Below are positions 42,535-54,257 of a stretch of 64,000 nt of DNA, one piece after another; positions within the stretch are counted from its first letter, which is position 1, and each line of letters opens with the position of its first letter. The DNA lies in assembly GCA_003279945.1 (NCBI GenBank), contig QCGK01000001.1:326213-390212 (forward strand), given 5' to 3'. The translations under genes were made by a program, and so were the position numbers. The notes beneath the pieces were generated by a model that had not been told where the DNA came from, did no database searches, and saw nothing but the letters and a program-made list of their open reading frames with translations. Source of the stretch: Prochlorococcus sp. AG-388-A01. GTDB lineage: Bacteria; Cyanobacteriota; Cyanobacteriia; PCC-6307; Cyanobiaceae.

Positions 42535-43800
42535 TTATTTATCTGCGAGCATTGCTTCGACAAATTCATAACTATTAAAAGGTCTCAAATCTTTTATGCC
42601 CTCTCCTGCTCCAATAAATCTTATAGGCAAATTAACTTCTTCAGAGACAGCTAAAGAGACGCCTCCTCTAGAAGTACCATCTAGTTTTGTTATAATTGCT
42701 CCACTTAAATTTGCCGATTTGGCAAAACTTTTTGCTTGGTTTAAACCATTTTGTCCTTGACTCGCATCTAAAACTAACAATGATTCAATGCTTGCATCTG
42801 GAACTTTTTTATCAATAATTTTTTTTATTTTTGCTAATTCATCCATCAGATTATTTTTAGTTTGTAATCTACCTGCTGTATCTACTAATAATAAGTCAAC
42901 ATTTCTTTTTTTTGCAGAATTAATTGCATCAAACACTACAGCTGCTGGATCAGCATTTTTTGATTGATTAGATATAACATCAACATTACTTCTCTCACCC
43001 CATATTTTTAATTGTTCTACAGCAGCAGCTCTAAAAGTGTCAGCAGCAGCAATCAAAGTTTTATAATTACTCCTTGATGACAAATAGGCTAATTTACCTA
43101 AGGTTGTAGTTTTACCAACTCCATTAACTCCAACTAGTAACCAAACATTTAACTTGCCTTTTTTGGGCACTAAAAGATCAGTACCTGAATTTTTTATTGG
43201 TTTATCAATTATTGATTTTAATTCCTTCTTCAAGAAATTTATTCCTGCTTCACCACCTACAACTTCTTCATTTAATTTTTTTCTAAGTGAACTTATAACT
43301 TTATCAGTCGAATCAATACCCACATCGGCTCTTAGTAGAAGGGTCTCTAAATCATCAAGAGATTCTGGGGTAAGGGGATCATCTCCTAATTTATCCAATA
43401 ATTCAGTAACAAAACCTTTTCGAGTTTCTTCTAATCCTCTTCTTAATTTTGTTAACCAATCAATTTCATCTATAGATATTTGATTTATTTTTTTTCCTTG
43501 AGCAGCAAGGACCATTGCTGACCAAGTAAAATTATCATCAAATTCTCCTAATTCTGCTTCATCGAAAGTTTTAAGTTGTCCAGGAATATTTTCTTTACTA
43601 ACCCTATCAATCAAACCTTGCTTTTCTTCTGCTTGTTTTTGCAAATCTTGCTTTTCTTCTGCTTGTTTTTGCAAATCTTGCTTTTCTTCTGCTTGTTTTT
43701 GTAAATCTTGTTTTTCTTCTGCTTGTCTTTTTTTTAAAAGTGCGTAAGCTTGCGCTGCCCACTCTCGAGAATTATCAGAAGCATTATTAGTTTCAGTCAT
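42535..43800 (-). CDS. ftsY: Signal recognition particle receptor FtsY
   Basis: LLVGVNGVGKTTTLGKLAY; AADTFRAAAVEQLK; LVDTAGRLQTKNNLMDEL; ITKLDGTSRGG. Confidence 0.97.
   Translation of the reverse strand: MTETNNASDNSREWAAQAYALLKKRQAEEKQDLQKQAEEKQDLQKQAEEKQDLQKQAEEKQGLIDRVSKENIPGQLKTFDEAELGEFDDNFTWSAMVLAAQGKKINQISIDEIDWLTKLRRGLEETRKGFVTELLDKLGDDPLTPESLDDLETLLLRADVGIDSTDKVISSLRKKLNEEVVGGEAGINFLKKELKSIIDKPIKNSGTDLLVPKKGKLNVWLLVGVNGVGKTTTLGKLAYLSSRSNYKTLIAAADTFRAAAVEQLKIWGERSNVDVISNQSKNADPAAVVFDAINSAKKRNVDLLLVDTAGRLQTKNNLMDELAKIKKIIDKKVPDASIESLLVLDASQGQNGLNQAKSFAKSANLSGAIITKLDGTSRGGVSLAVSEEVNLPIRFIGAGEGIKDLRPFNSYEFVEAMLADK
43621..43730 (-). repeat. 30-bp in-frame tandem repeat in ftsY (AEEKQDLQKQ), three full copies plus a partial
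   Basis: 43621-43650 and 43651-43680 are identical; 43681-43710 differs by one base; 43711-43730 partial. Confidence 0.92.
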
Positions 43801-43860
43801 TGATATTTATGATTCTTAGTTCAGTAAAATTTTAAATTATTATTTATTTATATCAAATAA

Positions 43861-44490
43861 TCATTGCAATTTTACCGTTTGTAATCTCCTTAAAACTCCA
43901 TTAATAAATTTTCTGCCTTGAATATCACTATATTTATTTGCAAGATTGACTGCCTCATCACAAGTAACAGCAACCGGTGTGTCCAGAAAATTTATATCCA
44001 CATAAGCTAATCGCAAAATATCTCGATCAATTCTTGGTAATCTTTTTAATTTCCATCCTTCCATTGCTTGATCGATATCAGAATCAATAATTGTAATGTT
44101 ATTAATAATGTAACTAATCCTCTGATTCACATCATCTCTAATATCAATTTGTCCACTTGATACAATTAATCTTGGAAAATCTAAAGTTACAGAAAGTGTA
44201 TTCATTACAGTTTCAATTTTTTTTAAAGATTTTTTTAACTCGTCTCTAACATTTGAAAAAGAAGAATCTCCCCCTTCTTGCAACTCACTATCTAATATTT
44301 TTTGTGATGCATTTTCTAAGTCTGATTCACAATTATCCAATTCATCTCTGCAATGATTAATTAAAGATTCTAAAGCAGATTCAAAAATCTCTTCTATCTG
44401 AAATTTATTTAAATTGATATCGGCATTATCTTTTATAAGACCTAAAGAAATTAAAGATAATTCTCTAGAGAGGGATTTATTGCGCATCAA
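43861..44490 (-). CDS. nusB: Transcription antitermination protein NusB
   Basis: LKRLPRIDRDILRLAYVDINFLDTPVAVTCDEAVNLANKYSDIQGRKFINGVL. Confidence 0.92.
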   Translation of the reverse strand: MMRNKSLSRELSLISLGLIKDNADINLNKFQIEEIFESALESLINHCRDELDNCESDLENASQKILDSELQEGGDSSFSNVRDELKKSLKKIETVMNTLSVTLDFPRLIVSSGQIDIRDDVNQRISYIINNITIIDSDIDQAMEGWKLKRLPRIDRDILRLAYVDINFLDTPVAVTCDEAVNLANKYSDIQGRKFINGVLRRLQTVKLQ

Positions 44491-45225
44491 TTAAGAAGAA
44501 GTATTAGTAGAAGCTCGTAGTTGAGAAAATAATTTTGAAAATGTTGGGTTACTAGTATTATTTTTTTCATCAGGATTAACTATTCCAGCAGAAATTATGG
44601 TTCTAAAAGCATCTTCAACAGAAATATCCAAATCCTTAACAGAGGACTCAGGAACTAATGTGTACCATCCAGTGGTTGGATTTGGTGCTGTAGGTATGAA
44701 AACACTAAGCAACTTTTTTTCTAATTCTGGCTGCAAAGAGGGACCAACATCACCAGTTACAAAACCTATGCTATATAAACCCTCACGTGGATATTCAACT
44801 AAAACAACTCTTCTAAATCGATTAGATTTATTACTTAAAAACGTTTCTAGCAATTGTTTAAGAGTTTTATAAACTGCACCTGCTATAGGTATTTTTGATA
44901 AAGTACCTTCTCCAAATTCAAGTAACCATCTTCCAACGAAGTTTCTCGCCATTAAGCCGATAAGCAAAATAGCCAATAAAGGTACAGTTAAACCCAAAGT
45001 AAGATTAATTAAATCTTGTAATAAAGGATTTAAAGTAATAAAAGGATTTAACTGCTTAGGAACAGAAGTAACTAATGTTAAAACAAACTTACTAACTAAC
45101 GATGACAACCAGATAGTTGTTGCTAAAGGTATAACAACCAATAATCCAGCAATAAGATCATTTTTTAGATCTTGTTGGAGCCTAGATCCTAGATTCGAAT
45201 CTTGATTTTGATTAGATTCAACCAA
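44491..45225 (-). CDS. DUF502 family membrane protein
   Basis: LIAGLLVVIPLATTIWLSS; GTLSKIPIAGAVYKTLKQLLETF; VEYPREGLYSIGFVTGD. Confidence 0.88.
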   Translation of the reverse strand: MVESNQNQDSNLGSRLQQDLKNDLIAGLLVVIPLATTIWLSSLVSKFVLTLVTSVPKQLNPFITLNPLLQDLINLTLGLTVPLLAILLIGLMARNFVGRWLLEFGEGTLSKIPIAGAVYKTLKQLLETFLSNKSNRFRRVVLVEYPREGLYSIGFVTGDVGPSLQPELEKKLLSVFIPTAPNPTTGWYTLVPESSVKDLDISVEDAFRTIISAGIVNPDEKNNTSNPTFSKLFSQLRASTNTSS

Positions 45226-45370
45226 AATAACGTTTTAACTAAATTAACTTTACTTATAATTTAACTGTTTTTACTTAGTTAGGATATGTTTTTTTTTAAT
45301 AAATTTAAAATATTTATTAGTTTCTGCCCTGAAAATTACTTTTATGAGAAATGCTATACATAATAAAGGT

Positions 45371-46318
45371 ATGAGCAATACTCTTCAAGAAAAAAAAGAA
45401 ATAAGTAAAAAATTAAAAGAAAGAGCAATTAACGAAGGTTTTACAATATCTGGTATTGCATCAATACCAGGAAGTTCACGCTTAAATTTAAGAACCAATG
45501 CATTAAACAGGTGGTTATCGAACAACCTTCATGGTGAAATGAAATGGATGGAAGCAGAAAGAAGAAAAAACATAGGCTCACTTCTTGAAGGAGCAAAAAG
45601 TGTTTTAAGCGTAGGATTTACCTACATTAATTCACAGAACCATAACAAAAACAAAATCTTCAAGGTAGGAAAATTTGGTCAAGGAGAAGATTATCATAAA
45701 GTAATTCACAAAAAATTAAAAAATATTGGCAGATGGATTAACCAAGAAATTCCAGATTGCAGATGGAAAATATGCGTTGATACATCTCCTCTTCTTGAAA
45801 AAGCATGGGCTGAAGAATCAGGTCTAGGTTGGATAGGTAAAAATAGCAATTTAATAAATAAAATACATGGTTCATGGTTTACTTTAGGTTTTATGATTCT
45901 TACGAAAGATCTTGTACCAGATAAACCACATAAATCACTTTGTGGTAAATGTGATAAATGTATTGAACATTGTCCCACAGAGGCAATAGTAGAACCCTTC
46001 GTAATACAATCAAATCGATGTATTGCTTATCACACAATAGAAAGTAGAAAAAAAACTATTCCAAAAAAGATAAAAGAAAATTTAAATGGATGGGTTGCAG
46101 GATGTGATATTTGTCAAGATATATGCCCTTGGAATAAATCAGTACCATTCAACGATACTTTTGAAACTAGTCCAAAAGAATGGATTAAAAATCTCAATAA
46201 TGATTCATTAAGTTGGGATGACAAAACTTGGGAAAAAAAACTACAAGGATCGACTTTAAGAAGAATTAAACCATGGATGTGGAGAAGAAACATAAAAGCA
46301 AATCTTAGAAATCAATAA
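45371..46318 (+). CDS. queG: Epoxyqueuosine reductase
   Basis: CGKCDKCIEHCPTEAI and CDICQDICPWN 4Fe-4S motifs; start taken at internal MSNTLQ (ORF opens at 45344). Confidence 0.95.
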   Translation: MSNTLQEKKEISKKLKERAINEGFTISGIASIPGSSRLNLRTNALNRWLSNNLHGEMKWMEAERRKNIGSLLEGAKSVLSVGFTYINSQNHNKNKIFKVGKFGQGEDYHKVIHKKLKNIGRWINQEIPDCRWKICVDTSPLLEKAWAEESGLGWIGKNSNLINKIHGSWFTLGFMILTKDLVPDKPHKSLCGKCDKCIEHCPTEAIVEPFVIQSNRCIAYHTIESRKKTIPKKIKENLNGWVAGCDICQDICPWNKSVPFNDTFETSPKEWIKNLNNDSLSWDDKTWEKKLQGSTLRRIKPWMWRRNIKANLRNQ

Positions 46319-46323
46319 ATAAT

Positions 46324-47193
46324 ATGCAAAAAATTTTTAGAAAGATAATATGTGTCTCTTTAGTAAGTTTTTACTTTTTCAAAATTGATCAAGTTAAATC
46401 ATTAGTGCCCTATTATTATTTACCAACAATTAAAAATATACAAAATGAAAGTTTATCTATTAGCAAATATGCTTCTCAACTTTTATATTTTGGGCAATAC
46501 AAAGAGAGTCTTAACCTAGCAAAATTAGCTGCAAAAATGAATAAAACAGACGAAAAAATATTGATAATTTTGGCTGAAGCGCAGATAATTAACAACCTAT
46601 ACAAAGAAGCATTAATTTCTCTAAATAAAGCGCAAAAATTAAATTCAAATATTAGTAAAATATACTTTGCTAAAAGTAATGTTTATTTTAATATTTCACA
46701 ATTAAAAAATGCAAAGACTGCTTTAGAAGCTGGATTAAGGATTGAACCAAATAACCATAAAGCTATTTTTCAATTAGGAAATATTTTGTTAATGGAAGAA
46801 AAATACTCTGAAGCTATAAAAATATTTGACAAATCTGTAGAAATTAAACCTAATTTCTGGCAAGCAATAAATAATCAAGGGTTAGCTTATTTTGAGAAAA
46901 ATAATATCAATTTATCTATAGAACTTTTTGAAAAAGCAATCTCAATTGAAGACAACGCAGAGCCATTACTAGGACTTGCTTCTTGTTTAAGAGTAAAAGA
47001 TATTAAATTAGCTGTTGAACTTGCAAAAAAAGCGTTAATTAAAGATCCTAGATATGTTAACTATGATTATAGAAAAGAACAGTTGTGGGGGGGAAAATTA
47101 CAACGTTCAACAGAAATTCTTTTGCAGAATGATCAACTTCAAACAGATGTGATTTTGGCAAAATCCAAAATAAATACATCTTCTACATTTTGA
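46324..47193 (+). CDS. TPR repeat protein with signal-like N-terminus
   Basis: AKTALEAGLRIEPNNHKAIFQLGNILLMEEKYSEAIKIFDKSVEIKPNFWQAINNQG. Confidence 0.88.
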   Translation: MQKIFRKIICVSLVSFYFFKIDQVKSLVPYYYLPTIKNIQNESLSISKYASQLLYFGQYKESLNLAKLAAKMNKTDEKILIILAEAQIINNLYKEALISLNKAQKLNSNISKIYFAKSNVYFNISQLKNAKTALEAGLRIEPNNHKAIFQLGNILLMEEKYSEAIKIFDKSVEIKPNFWQAINNQGLAYFEKNNINLSIELFEKAISIEDNAEPLLGLASCLRVKDIKLAVELAKKALIKDPRYVNYDYRKEQLWGGKLQRSTEILLQNDQLQTDVILAKSKINTSSTF

Positions 47194-47259
47194 ATACTGG
47201 TAAATATTTGTTTAGCCATTAATCTTAATTTAGTTAATCCATATTAATTTTACGCTCTG

Positions 47260-49701
47260 ATGGATAAGAAAAAATTTACATCTATATCTCTCCAAGAAGA
47301 AATGCAACGTTCTTATTTGGAGTATGCAATGAGTGTAATAGTTGGTCGTGCTCTACCCGATGCAAGAGATGGACTTAAGCCCGTGCAGAGAAGAATACTG
47401 TTTGCTATGTACGAACTAGGTTTAACCCCGGATAGACCATTTAGAAAGTGTGCGAGAGTTGTTGGAGATGTACTTGGAAAGTACCATCCTCATGGGGATC
47501 AAGCAGTATATGATGCATTAGTTAGACTAGTGCAAGATTTTTCAACTAAGTATCCAACTTTAGATGGACATGGAAATTTTGGATCTGTAGATAATGATCC
47601 ACCAGCAGCAATGAGGTATACAGAGACGAGATTAGCTCCAATAGCTCATAAAGGTTTTCTAGAAGAAATTGGATCAGAAACAGTAAATTTCACAAATAAT
47701 TTTGACGGGTCGCAAAAAGAACCAGAGGTTCTTCCAGCCCAGCTTCCATTTTTATTATTAAATGGCTCTTCAGGTATTGCTGTTGGAATGGCAACAAATA
47801 TTCCCCCACATAACCTTGGTGAAATAGTCGATGGTTTAATTTTTTTAATAGAAAATAAAGATGTAACTAATAAAAAACTTTCTACTATTATTAAAGGACC
47901 TGATTTTCCTACAGGTGGAGAATTGATTTATAGTCAAACAATTGAAGAAGTTTACGAAACAGGAAAAGGGTCAATAACAATAAGGGGAGTGATAAATACA
48001 GAAGAAATAAATTTAGGTAAAGGTAAACATAAAAGAAATGCATTAATAATCACAGAACTACCTTATCAAGTCAGCAAAGCATCTTGGATAGAAAAACTAG
48101 CAGAACTTGTTAATTCAAGCAAAATTAATGGTATCTCTGACATTAGAGATGAAAGCGATAGGGATGGAATGAGAATTGTAATAGAGTTAAAAAAAGATTC
48201 TAATACTGAACTTGTAATTTCTAATTTATATAAAAAAACAACTCTTCAAACAAACTTTGGTGCAATATTTTTAGCTTTAATTAAAGGTAAACCTGTCCAA
48301 CTAAACTTAAAACAATATCTCACCTATTTTCTTGAATTTCGAGAAGAGACAATTAGAAAAAGAACTAATTATTTTCTAAAAAACACACTTGAAAAACTAG
48401 AAATGTTAGAAGGTTTATCTAAAGCAACAAAAGATATAAAAAAAATTATCGAGATTATTGAAGATTCAAAAAATACTGTAGAAGCCAAATCTAAATTAAT
48501 TGATAGTTTTTATTTAAGTGAAAAACAAGCAAATGCTGTTTTGGATATGCCACTAAAAAAATTAACAAATCTAGAAAAAAATCAAATAAACGATGATATA
48601 AAAAAATTGCAAACAAAGAAAGATGATTTTCAAAATTTATTAAATAAAAGAAAATTATTGCTTAAATTACTGATAGAAGAACTATTAATATTAAAGAAAA
48701 AATATAACGTTAAAAGAAAAACAAAACTACTTAAAAATATTGATCAAAATGAAGAATTAGAAACAATTAATAAACATATATTAGAAGACTTTATAAATAA
48801 AAAAACTAAAATTTACATAGATAATAGATTATATTTAAGGAAAATGATATTAAATAATTATAAGAAATCATTTGAGGATGTTAATAAACTAATAGATAAT
48901 AAAAATATTCAAAAATTTATTTGTAATATCGATAAAGATATAAAAATAATTGGAGTCACGCTTACAGGAAAGGTTTTTCATATTGATTGGGAATCTAATA
49001 TTAATCATGACTACAAATTAGATAATAAAGTCCTTGGAAATATTGATCCAAATGAAATAATAAATTTTCATTCAATTAAAAAAGGAAGTACAAATTATTT
49101 ATGTATCTTAAATTCAGACGGAAGATTTAAGAAAGTTTTATTTGATGAAGATATGATTAAAAGTAATAGATCCTTCGCAATAACAAAATTAAAATATAAT
49201 ATTAAGACAATTGAATCATTTATTTCTAGTGAAGAAAAAGATTTAATAATATTAACCTCAATAGGAAGAATTTTTAAATTTAATTTATCAAACAAATTTT
49301 TAACACCGACTACTAAGCAGTCTCAAGGATTAATTCTTGTAAAACTTTTACCTTCTGAAATGATTGTTTCTTGTTGTACGTTTCAAAATGGGGAAAATAT
49401 ATATTTAGTTTCTAAGCAAGGAAAAATCTTTTGTATAAATAGTAATGAAATTTATTACGCAAATGAATACAGTTTGGGATATTTAAATGAAAAAACTCAA
49501 CTTAAAAACGATTATTTCTTCAAAATTTCACCAAGTAAACACTTCCTTGATATTGAAACTAATAAAAACAAATCTGCCAGGTTAGACTTCGATAAATTAA
49601 ATTTCAAATCTAATAAAACAAATTTTTTAATTGACTTTTTAAAATTAGAAAAAAGTGAACATCTTGAAAATTGTTTCCGACTACAAAACTTTCTAGACTA
49701 A
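47260..49701 (+). CDS. DNA gyrase/topoisomerase IV subunit A-like (divergent C-terminal domain)
   Basis: [51 protein letters not shown] catalytic Tyr. Confidence 0.92.
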   Translation: MDKKKFTSISLQEEMQRSYLEYAMSVIVGRALPDARDGLKPVQRRILFAMYELGLTPDRPFRKCARVVGDVLGKYHPHGDQAVYDALVRLVQDFSTKYPTLDGHGNFGSVDNDPPAAMRYTETRLAPIAHKGFLEEIGSETVNFTNNFDGSQKEPEVLPAQLPFLLLNGSSGIAVGMATNIPPHNLGEIVDGLIFLIENKDVTNKKLSTIIKGPDFPTGGELIYSQTIEEVYETGKGSITIRGVINTEEINLGKGKHKRNALIITELPYQVSKASWIEKLAELVNSSKINGISDIRDESDRDGMRIVIELKKDSNTELVISNLYKKTTLQTNFGAIFLALIKGKPVQLNLKQYLTYFLEFREETIRKRTNYFLKNTLEKLEMLEGLSKATKDIKKIIEIIEDSKNTVEAKSKLIDSFYLSEKQANAVLDMPLKKLTNLEKNQINDDIKKLQTKKDDFQNLLNKRKLLLKLLIEELLILKKKYNVKRKTKLLKNIDQNEELETINKHILEDFINKKTKIYIDNRLYLRKMILNNYKKSFEDVNKLIDNKNIQKFICNIDKDIKIIGVTLTGKVFHIDWESNINHDYKLDNKVLGNIDPNEIINFHSIKKGSTNYLCILNSDGRFKKVLFDEDMIKSNRSFAITKLKYNIKTIESFISSEEKDLIILTSIGRIFKFNLSNKFLTPTTKQSQGLILVKLLPSEMIVSCCTFQNGENIYLVSKQGKIFCINSNEIYYANEYSLGYLNEKTQLKNDYFFKISPSKHFLDIETNKNKSARLDFDKLNFKSNKTNFLIDFLKLEKSEHLENCFRLQNFLD

Positions 49702-51158
49702 GATTTATATTCATTTTCAACCCAATTTAGGTACTCTTGATTTACTGTACCTGTTACATAAGAACCAGTAAAACAGCTCATCTCCAAATCTTCAATATGA
49801 GTATCAGATATTATAGATTTACGTAAATTTGCAACACTTTGATAAACGAGTTTGTCAATTTCCAGTTGATCAGCAATTTCAACAATTGTTCTATCGTGAG
49901 CAATTAATTCATCTCTATTAGGCATATTAATTCCATAAACATGAGGAAAGCGAACAGGAGGTGCTGCAGATGTAAAAAAAACTTTATTTGCTCCTGCATC
50001 TTTAGCCATCTGAACAATTTCTTTTGAAGTGGTACCTCTTACAATTGAGTCATCAACAATCAGTACATTTTTATTTTTAAACTCTGTACTCATAGCATTT
50101 AGCTTTTGTCTAACGGATTTCTTACGTTTCTGTTGACCAGGCATTATAAATGTTCTACCAACATATCTATTTTTAAAAAAACCTTCCCTGTATTCTATTC
50201 CTAACTGTCTTGCAACTTGCATAGCAGCAGGACGTGAAGAATCAGGAATAGGCATTACAACATCAACATCTCCAGAATGAATTGTTTCTTTTATTGTTTC
50301 AGACAAATAATCTCCCATTTTTAAACGAGCTTGATAAACGGAAATTCCATTCATAATTGAATCTGGCCTAGCTAAATAAACATATTCAAAAGCGCAGGGG
50401 CATAGTATTGGATTGGCAGAACATTGCTTAGAAAAAAACTCGCCATTAATATTTATAAAAATAGCTTCTCCAGGATCTACATCTCTAACAACCTGATAAT
50501 CGTTATTCTCAAGAACTAAAGATTCACTAGCAACCATCCACTCTTCTTTTTTTGTCTTTGATGAAATTCTTTTTCCTATAACTAAAGGTCTAATACCGAA
50601 AGGATCTCTAAATGCTAGTAAACCATGCCCTGAAATCAATGCAATTGAGGCATAAGATCCCTGAATTCTTCTATGTAAAGATTTGACAGCATCAAAAATA
50701 ATATCAGGTTCTAATTCTTGATTATGAGTTTGTTCTTGCAATTCTGTAGCAAGTACGTTTAATAGCATTTCAGTATCGCTTGAAGAATTTGTATGCCGCT
50801 TATCAATGTTGAATAATTGTTTTTCTAAATCTCTGGTATTAGTCAAATTGCCGTTATGTATCAAAACAATTCCATAAGGAGCATTAACATAAAAAGGCTG
50901 GGCTTCCTCTACACTTTCTGCTGATCCCTTTGTAGCATACCTAACATGACCCAAACCAATTTTACCTATTAAATTTCTCATATTTCTTGTTCTATAAGCA
51001 GTATTAACCTGACCTTTGGCCTTATGAATATGAAACATAGTATTTTCCATTGTAGCTATACCTGTTGAATCTTGGCCTCTATGTTGTAGAAGCAAAAGAC
51101 TATCGTAAATTTGTTGATTCACATCATCAGATGAAACGATTCCAACTATTCCGCACAT
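49698..51158 (-). CDS. purF: Amidophosphoribosyltransferase
   Basis: [47 protein letters not shown]. Confidence 0.98.
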   Translation of the reverse strand: MCGIVGIVSSDDVNQQIYDSLLLLQHRGQDSTGIATMENTMFHIHKAKGQVNTAYRTRNMRNLIGKIGLGHVRYATKGSAESVEEAQPFYVNAPYGIVLIHNGNLTNTRDLEKQLFNIDKRHTNSSSDTEMLLNVLATELQEQTHNQELEPDIIFDAVKSLHRRIQGSYASIALISGHGLLAFRDPFGIRPLVIGKRISSKTKKEEWMVASESLVLENNDYQVVRDVDPGEAIFININGEFFSKQCSANPILCPCAFEYVYLARPDSIMNGISVYQARLKMGDYLSETIKETIHSGDVDVVMPIPDSSRPAAMQVARQLGIEYREGFFKNRYVGRTFIMPGQQKRKKSVRQKLNAMSTEFKNKNVLIVDDSIVRGTTSKEIVQMAKDAGANKVFFTSAAPPVRFPHVYGINMPNRDELIAHDRTIVEIADQLEIDKLVYQSVANLRKSIISDTHIEDLEMSCFTGSYVTGTVNQEYLNWVENEYKS

Positions 51159-51205
51159 AATTTAATTTCGTGAAAATTTTAATAGTTGAAAAATGTTATA
51201 CATGT

Positions 51206-53545
51206 TTAAAAGTAATCTGAAATACTATTATTAAATTTTTCGGTTAATTCCTCAACCCTAATATTGCAGATGTTTTTATCTTGAATTGTTATCTTAAGAG
51301 TCTCACTCGAGACATTTCCTATTTTTTTTATATAGACACTTGATTGAGAATTTATTTGACTGTTTTTTAAATAATTAAGCCATTCTTTTTCTTTCATTTT
51401 ATCTATTGAAAAAATAATTCTAGAGCCACCTTCTGCAAACAATAAATTATCTTCTCTATTAAGATCATTATCTAATTCTATATTTGCACCTTTTACAGAC
51501 GAAATACAACACTCTGCTAAGGCTATCGCTAAACCCCCATCGCTAATATCGTGAGAAGAAACAACAAAGCTTTTTAAAATAGCATTTCTTAAAAAACTCT
51601 GGCAAAACTTTTCATCTAGCAAGTCTATTTTTGGAGGACGTCCTGTAATTTTTCCATGAAAATATTCCAAATAAGAACTAGCTGCAATTGTTATTTCCGA
51701 TTTATAAGAGCCAATTAGCCAGATTTGATCATCAATATTTTTCCATTCACTATTTATAGCTTGCTCAACATTAGCCATCTTCCCAACCATTCCAATTACT
51801 GGAGTAGGATTAATAGGAGTAATTTTATGATCTTTATTTTTTGATTCATTGTATAAAGAAACATTACCTCCTGTAACTGGAGTTTCTAAAGCTTTACAGG
51901 CTTCAGAAATTCCCTTACATGAAGATGAAAGTTGCCAATATCCTATTTCGTTCTCAGGAGAACAAAAATTCAGATTATTTGTAATTGCTACTGGTTCAGC
52001 ACCAACACAACTAACGTTTCTGGCAGATTCTGCAACTGCAGCAATAGTTCCTCTAAAAGGATCAAGAGAAACCCATCTACTATTACAATCAACTGAAGCA
52101 GCAACACCTGAAAATACTTTATTTTTATCTTTTTCGGTTTGTTCTCTTAGTCTTATAACAGCTGCATCTGATTCTCCAGGTTTAAAAACAGTATTTGCCT
52201 GAACTTGAGAATCATATTGTTTATAAATCCATCTTTTAGAAGCTATTGAGGGATTAGAGAGAAGTTGCAAAATTATTTGTGAATAAGAAAAAGTCTTATT
52301 TTCCTTCAAAGAAAATATTTTTTGCTCATTAATTTCGGGTAAGCTATTTTCCTTCCATTCCCATTTCTTTAATAAATAATCAGGTGGGTTCTTAATTACA
52401 TTATGAAAATTAACAGGAGTATCATCAGATAAAGCAGAGGTAGGGACTCGGGCGACAATCTTACCTTTATGAGAAATAATTACTTCATTAGACTCTATTA
52501 CTTCACCAATTACATTGGCATTTAATCCCCATTTATTAAATTTTTCTATAAGGAAATTTATTTTTTCTTGCTTTACCACAAACAACATCCTCTCTTGCGA
52601 TTCTGATAATAAATATTGGTATGAAGACATATTATCTTCTCTGGAAGGAACCAAATCTAGATCAATTGATATACCTAAATTTCCATTTGCAGCCATTTCT
52701 GCACTGCTACATGTTAAACCTGCTGCGCCCATATCTTGAGCTGCAATTACATCTCCCGTCTTAAAAGCGTCTAAACAGGCTTCTATAAGACTTTTTTCAA
52801 CAAATGGATCACCTACTTGAACAGCAGGTCTGTCATCTAAAGAAGTAGTAGTTAATTCTGAACTTGCAAAACTTGCACCACCAACACCATCTCGACCAGT
52901 CGTATTCCCAACATATAGTACTGGTGATCCTACCTCTTTAGCTCCAGAACAAACAATTTCATTAGTCTCTAACAGTCCTAAAGCCATAACATTAACTAAA
53001 GGATTTCCAGAATAACTATCATCGAAGTCAATTTCACCTCCCACAGTAGGAACACCTACACAATTTCCATAATGTGCAATACCTGAAACAACTCCTCGAA
53101 GTAAATCAACATTTGATGTTTTATCAAGATTTCCAAATCTCAATGAATTTAATACTGCAATTGGCCTTGCTCCCATTGTAAAAATATCTCTTAATATTCC
53201 TCCTACACCTGTTGCAGCTCCTTGAAAAGGTTCAATTGCAGAGGGATGATTATGACTTTCTATTTTAAAAACAAGTTTTTGATTATTACCAACATCAATA
53301 ACACCAGCATTTTCTCCGGGGCCAACCAAAATATTTTTTCCTTTAGTGGGAAATTCAGATAATAAAGGTTTTGAATTTCGATAACAACAATGCTCTGACC
53401 ACATCACGCCAAACATTCCTAGTTCCGTTCTGTTTGGTTTTCTCTTTAATCTTTTACAAATTTCTTCGTAATCATTAATTGTTAAATTTTCAACTTTAAG
53501 TACCTTATTTAGATCAGCAAGATCATTATCTTTTGGATTGATCAT
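51206..53545 (-). CDS. purL: Phosphoribosylformylglycinamidine synthase II
   Basis: FGVMWSEHCCYRNSKPLL; KIESHNHPSAIEPFQGAATGVGGI; SHDISDGGLAIALAE. Confidence 0.98.
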   Translation of the reverse strand: MINPKDNDLADLNKVLKVENLTINDYEEICKRLKRKPNRTELGMFGVMWSEHCCYRNSKPLLSEFPTKGKNILVGPGENAGVIDVGNNQKLVFKIESHNHPSAIEPFQGAATGVGGILRDIFTMGARPIAVLNSLRFGNLDKTSNVDLLRGVVSGIAHYGNCVGVPTVGGEIDFDDSYSGNPLVNVMALGLLETNEIVCSGAKEVGSPVLYVGNTTGRDGVGGASFASSELTTTSLDDRPAVQVGDPFVEKSLIEACLDAFKTGDVIAAQDMGAAGLTCSSAEMAANGNLGISIDLDLVPSREDNMSSYQYLLSESQERMLFVVKQEKINFLIEKFNKWGLNANVIGEVIESNEVIISHKGKIVARVPTSALSDDTPVNFHNVIKNPPDYLLKKWEWKENSLPEINEQKIFSLKENKTFSYSQIILQLLSNPSIASKRWIYKQYDSQVQANTVFKPGESDAAVIRLREQTEKDKNKVFSGVAASVDCNSRWVSLDPFRGTIAAVAESARNVSCVGAEPVAITNNLNFCSPENEIGYWQLSSSCKGISEACKALETPVTGGNVSLYNESKNKDHKITPINPTPVIGMVGKMANVEQAINSEWKNIDDQIWLIGSYKSEITIAASSYLEYFHGKITGRPPKIDLLDEKFCQSFLRNAILKSFVVSSHDISDGGLAIALAECCISSVKGANIELDNDLNREDNLLFAEGGSRIIFSIDKMKEKEWLNYLKNSQINSQSSVYIKKIGNVSSETLKITIQDKNICNIRVEELTEKFNNSISDYF

Positions 53546-53548
53546 TCT

Positions 53549-54256
53549 TTATATCCAAGGGTCATCTTCTTTTTTATCACTAAAAGATCTTGTTGGTATA
53601 TCATCATTATAAAAACTTTTTTGTGTAAAATCTAAGTTTTGGTTTATATCTTCATCTTCTTCAAGCCAATCCTCTAATCTATTTGATGCTATGTTTTTCA
53701 TGTCATCAAATCTATCAAATATTTTTTTTCCTTTTTGTAAAAATTCATTTTTAATACTTGATTTTATTAAAGTTAAATCATCTAAAGAATTGCTTTCACA
53801 AAATACTAAACCAGGTTGTTGATCATTAATATTTTCAATGTTTAATTTCCATCTACTAGACCCTGGAATCTTAGGATTTGATCGAGAAACCAAATAATAT
53901 TTAATTTTACCAGTTTTAATTTCGAATAAAAAATCTGCAATAACTCCTATTTTTGATCCATTTATATTTATCAGATTAGCTTCTAGTAAGGTTGGGAACC
54001 TATTTAAAGTTGCTAAATCAGAAATCGCTGGATCACCCTTAACATAAATTTCATTATCTATTATTTGACTAATTTGATTTAATCGCCAAACATTTCGTTT
54101 TAGATCAAAATTTGAAGGACGAGAATACCAACCTAAAATTCGATGAACTGGAGGATGCATCCAAACATTTTCTCCATTTCCATAATTAAGAACCATATTA
54201 CCCTTCACAGTGTAATTTATTAAGTCACTTAATAAAATTTCTTTCGGTAATCTCAA
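53549..54256 (-). CDS. PRC-barrel domain protein
   Basis: Conserved gene next to dnaN; GSKIGVIADFLFEIKTGKIKYYLVSRSNPKIPGSSRW pattern. Confidence 0.8.
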   Translation of the reverse strand: MRLPKEILLSDLINYTVKGNMVLNYGNGENVWMHPPVHRILGWYSRPSNFDLKRNVWRLNQISQIIDNEIYVKGDPAISDLATLNRFPTLLEANLININGSKIGVIADFLFEIKTGKIKYYLVSRSNPKIPGSSRWKLNIENINDQQPGLVFCESNSLDDLTLIKSSIKNEFLQKGKKIFDRFDDMKNIASNRLEDWLEEDEDINQNLDFTQKSFYNDDIPTRSFSDKKEDDPWI

Positions 54257-54257
54257 G

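Noticed and set aside
43154-43483. 109-aa + strand ORF
   Set aside because: Antisense shadow ORF inside ftsY.
51849-52202. 117-aa + strand ORF
   Set aside because: Antisense to purL coding sequence, no domain and no independent support.
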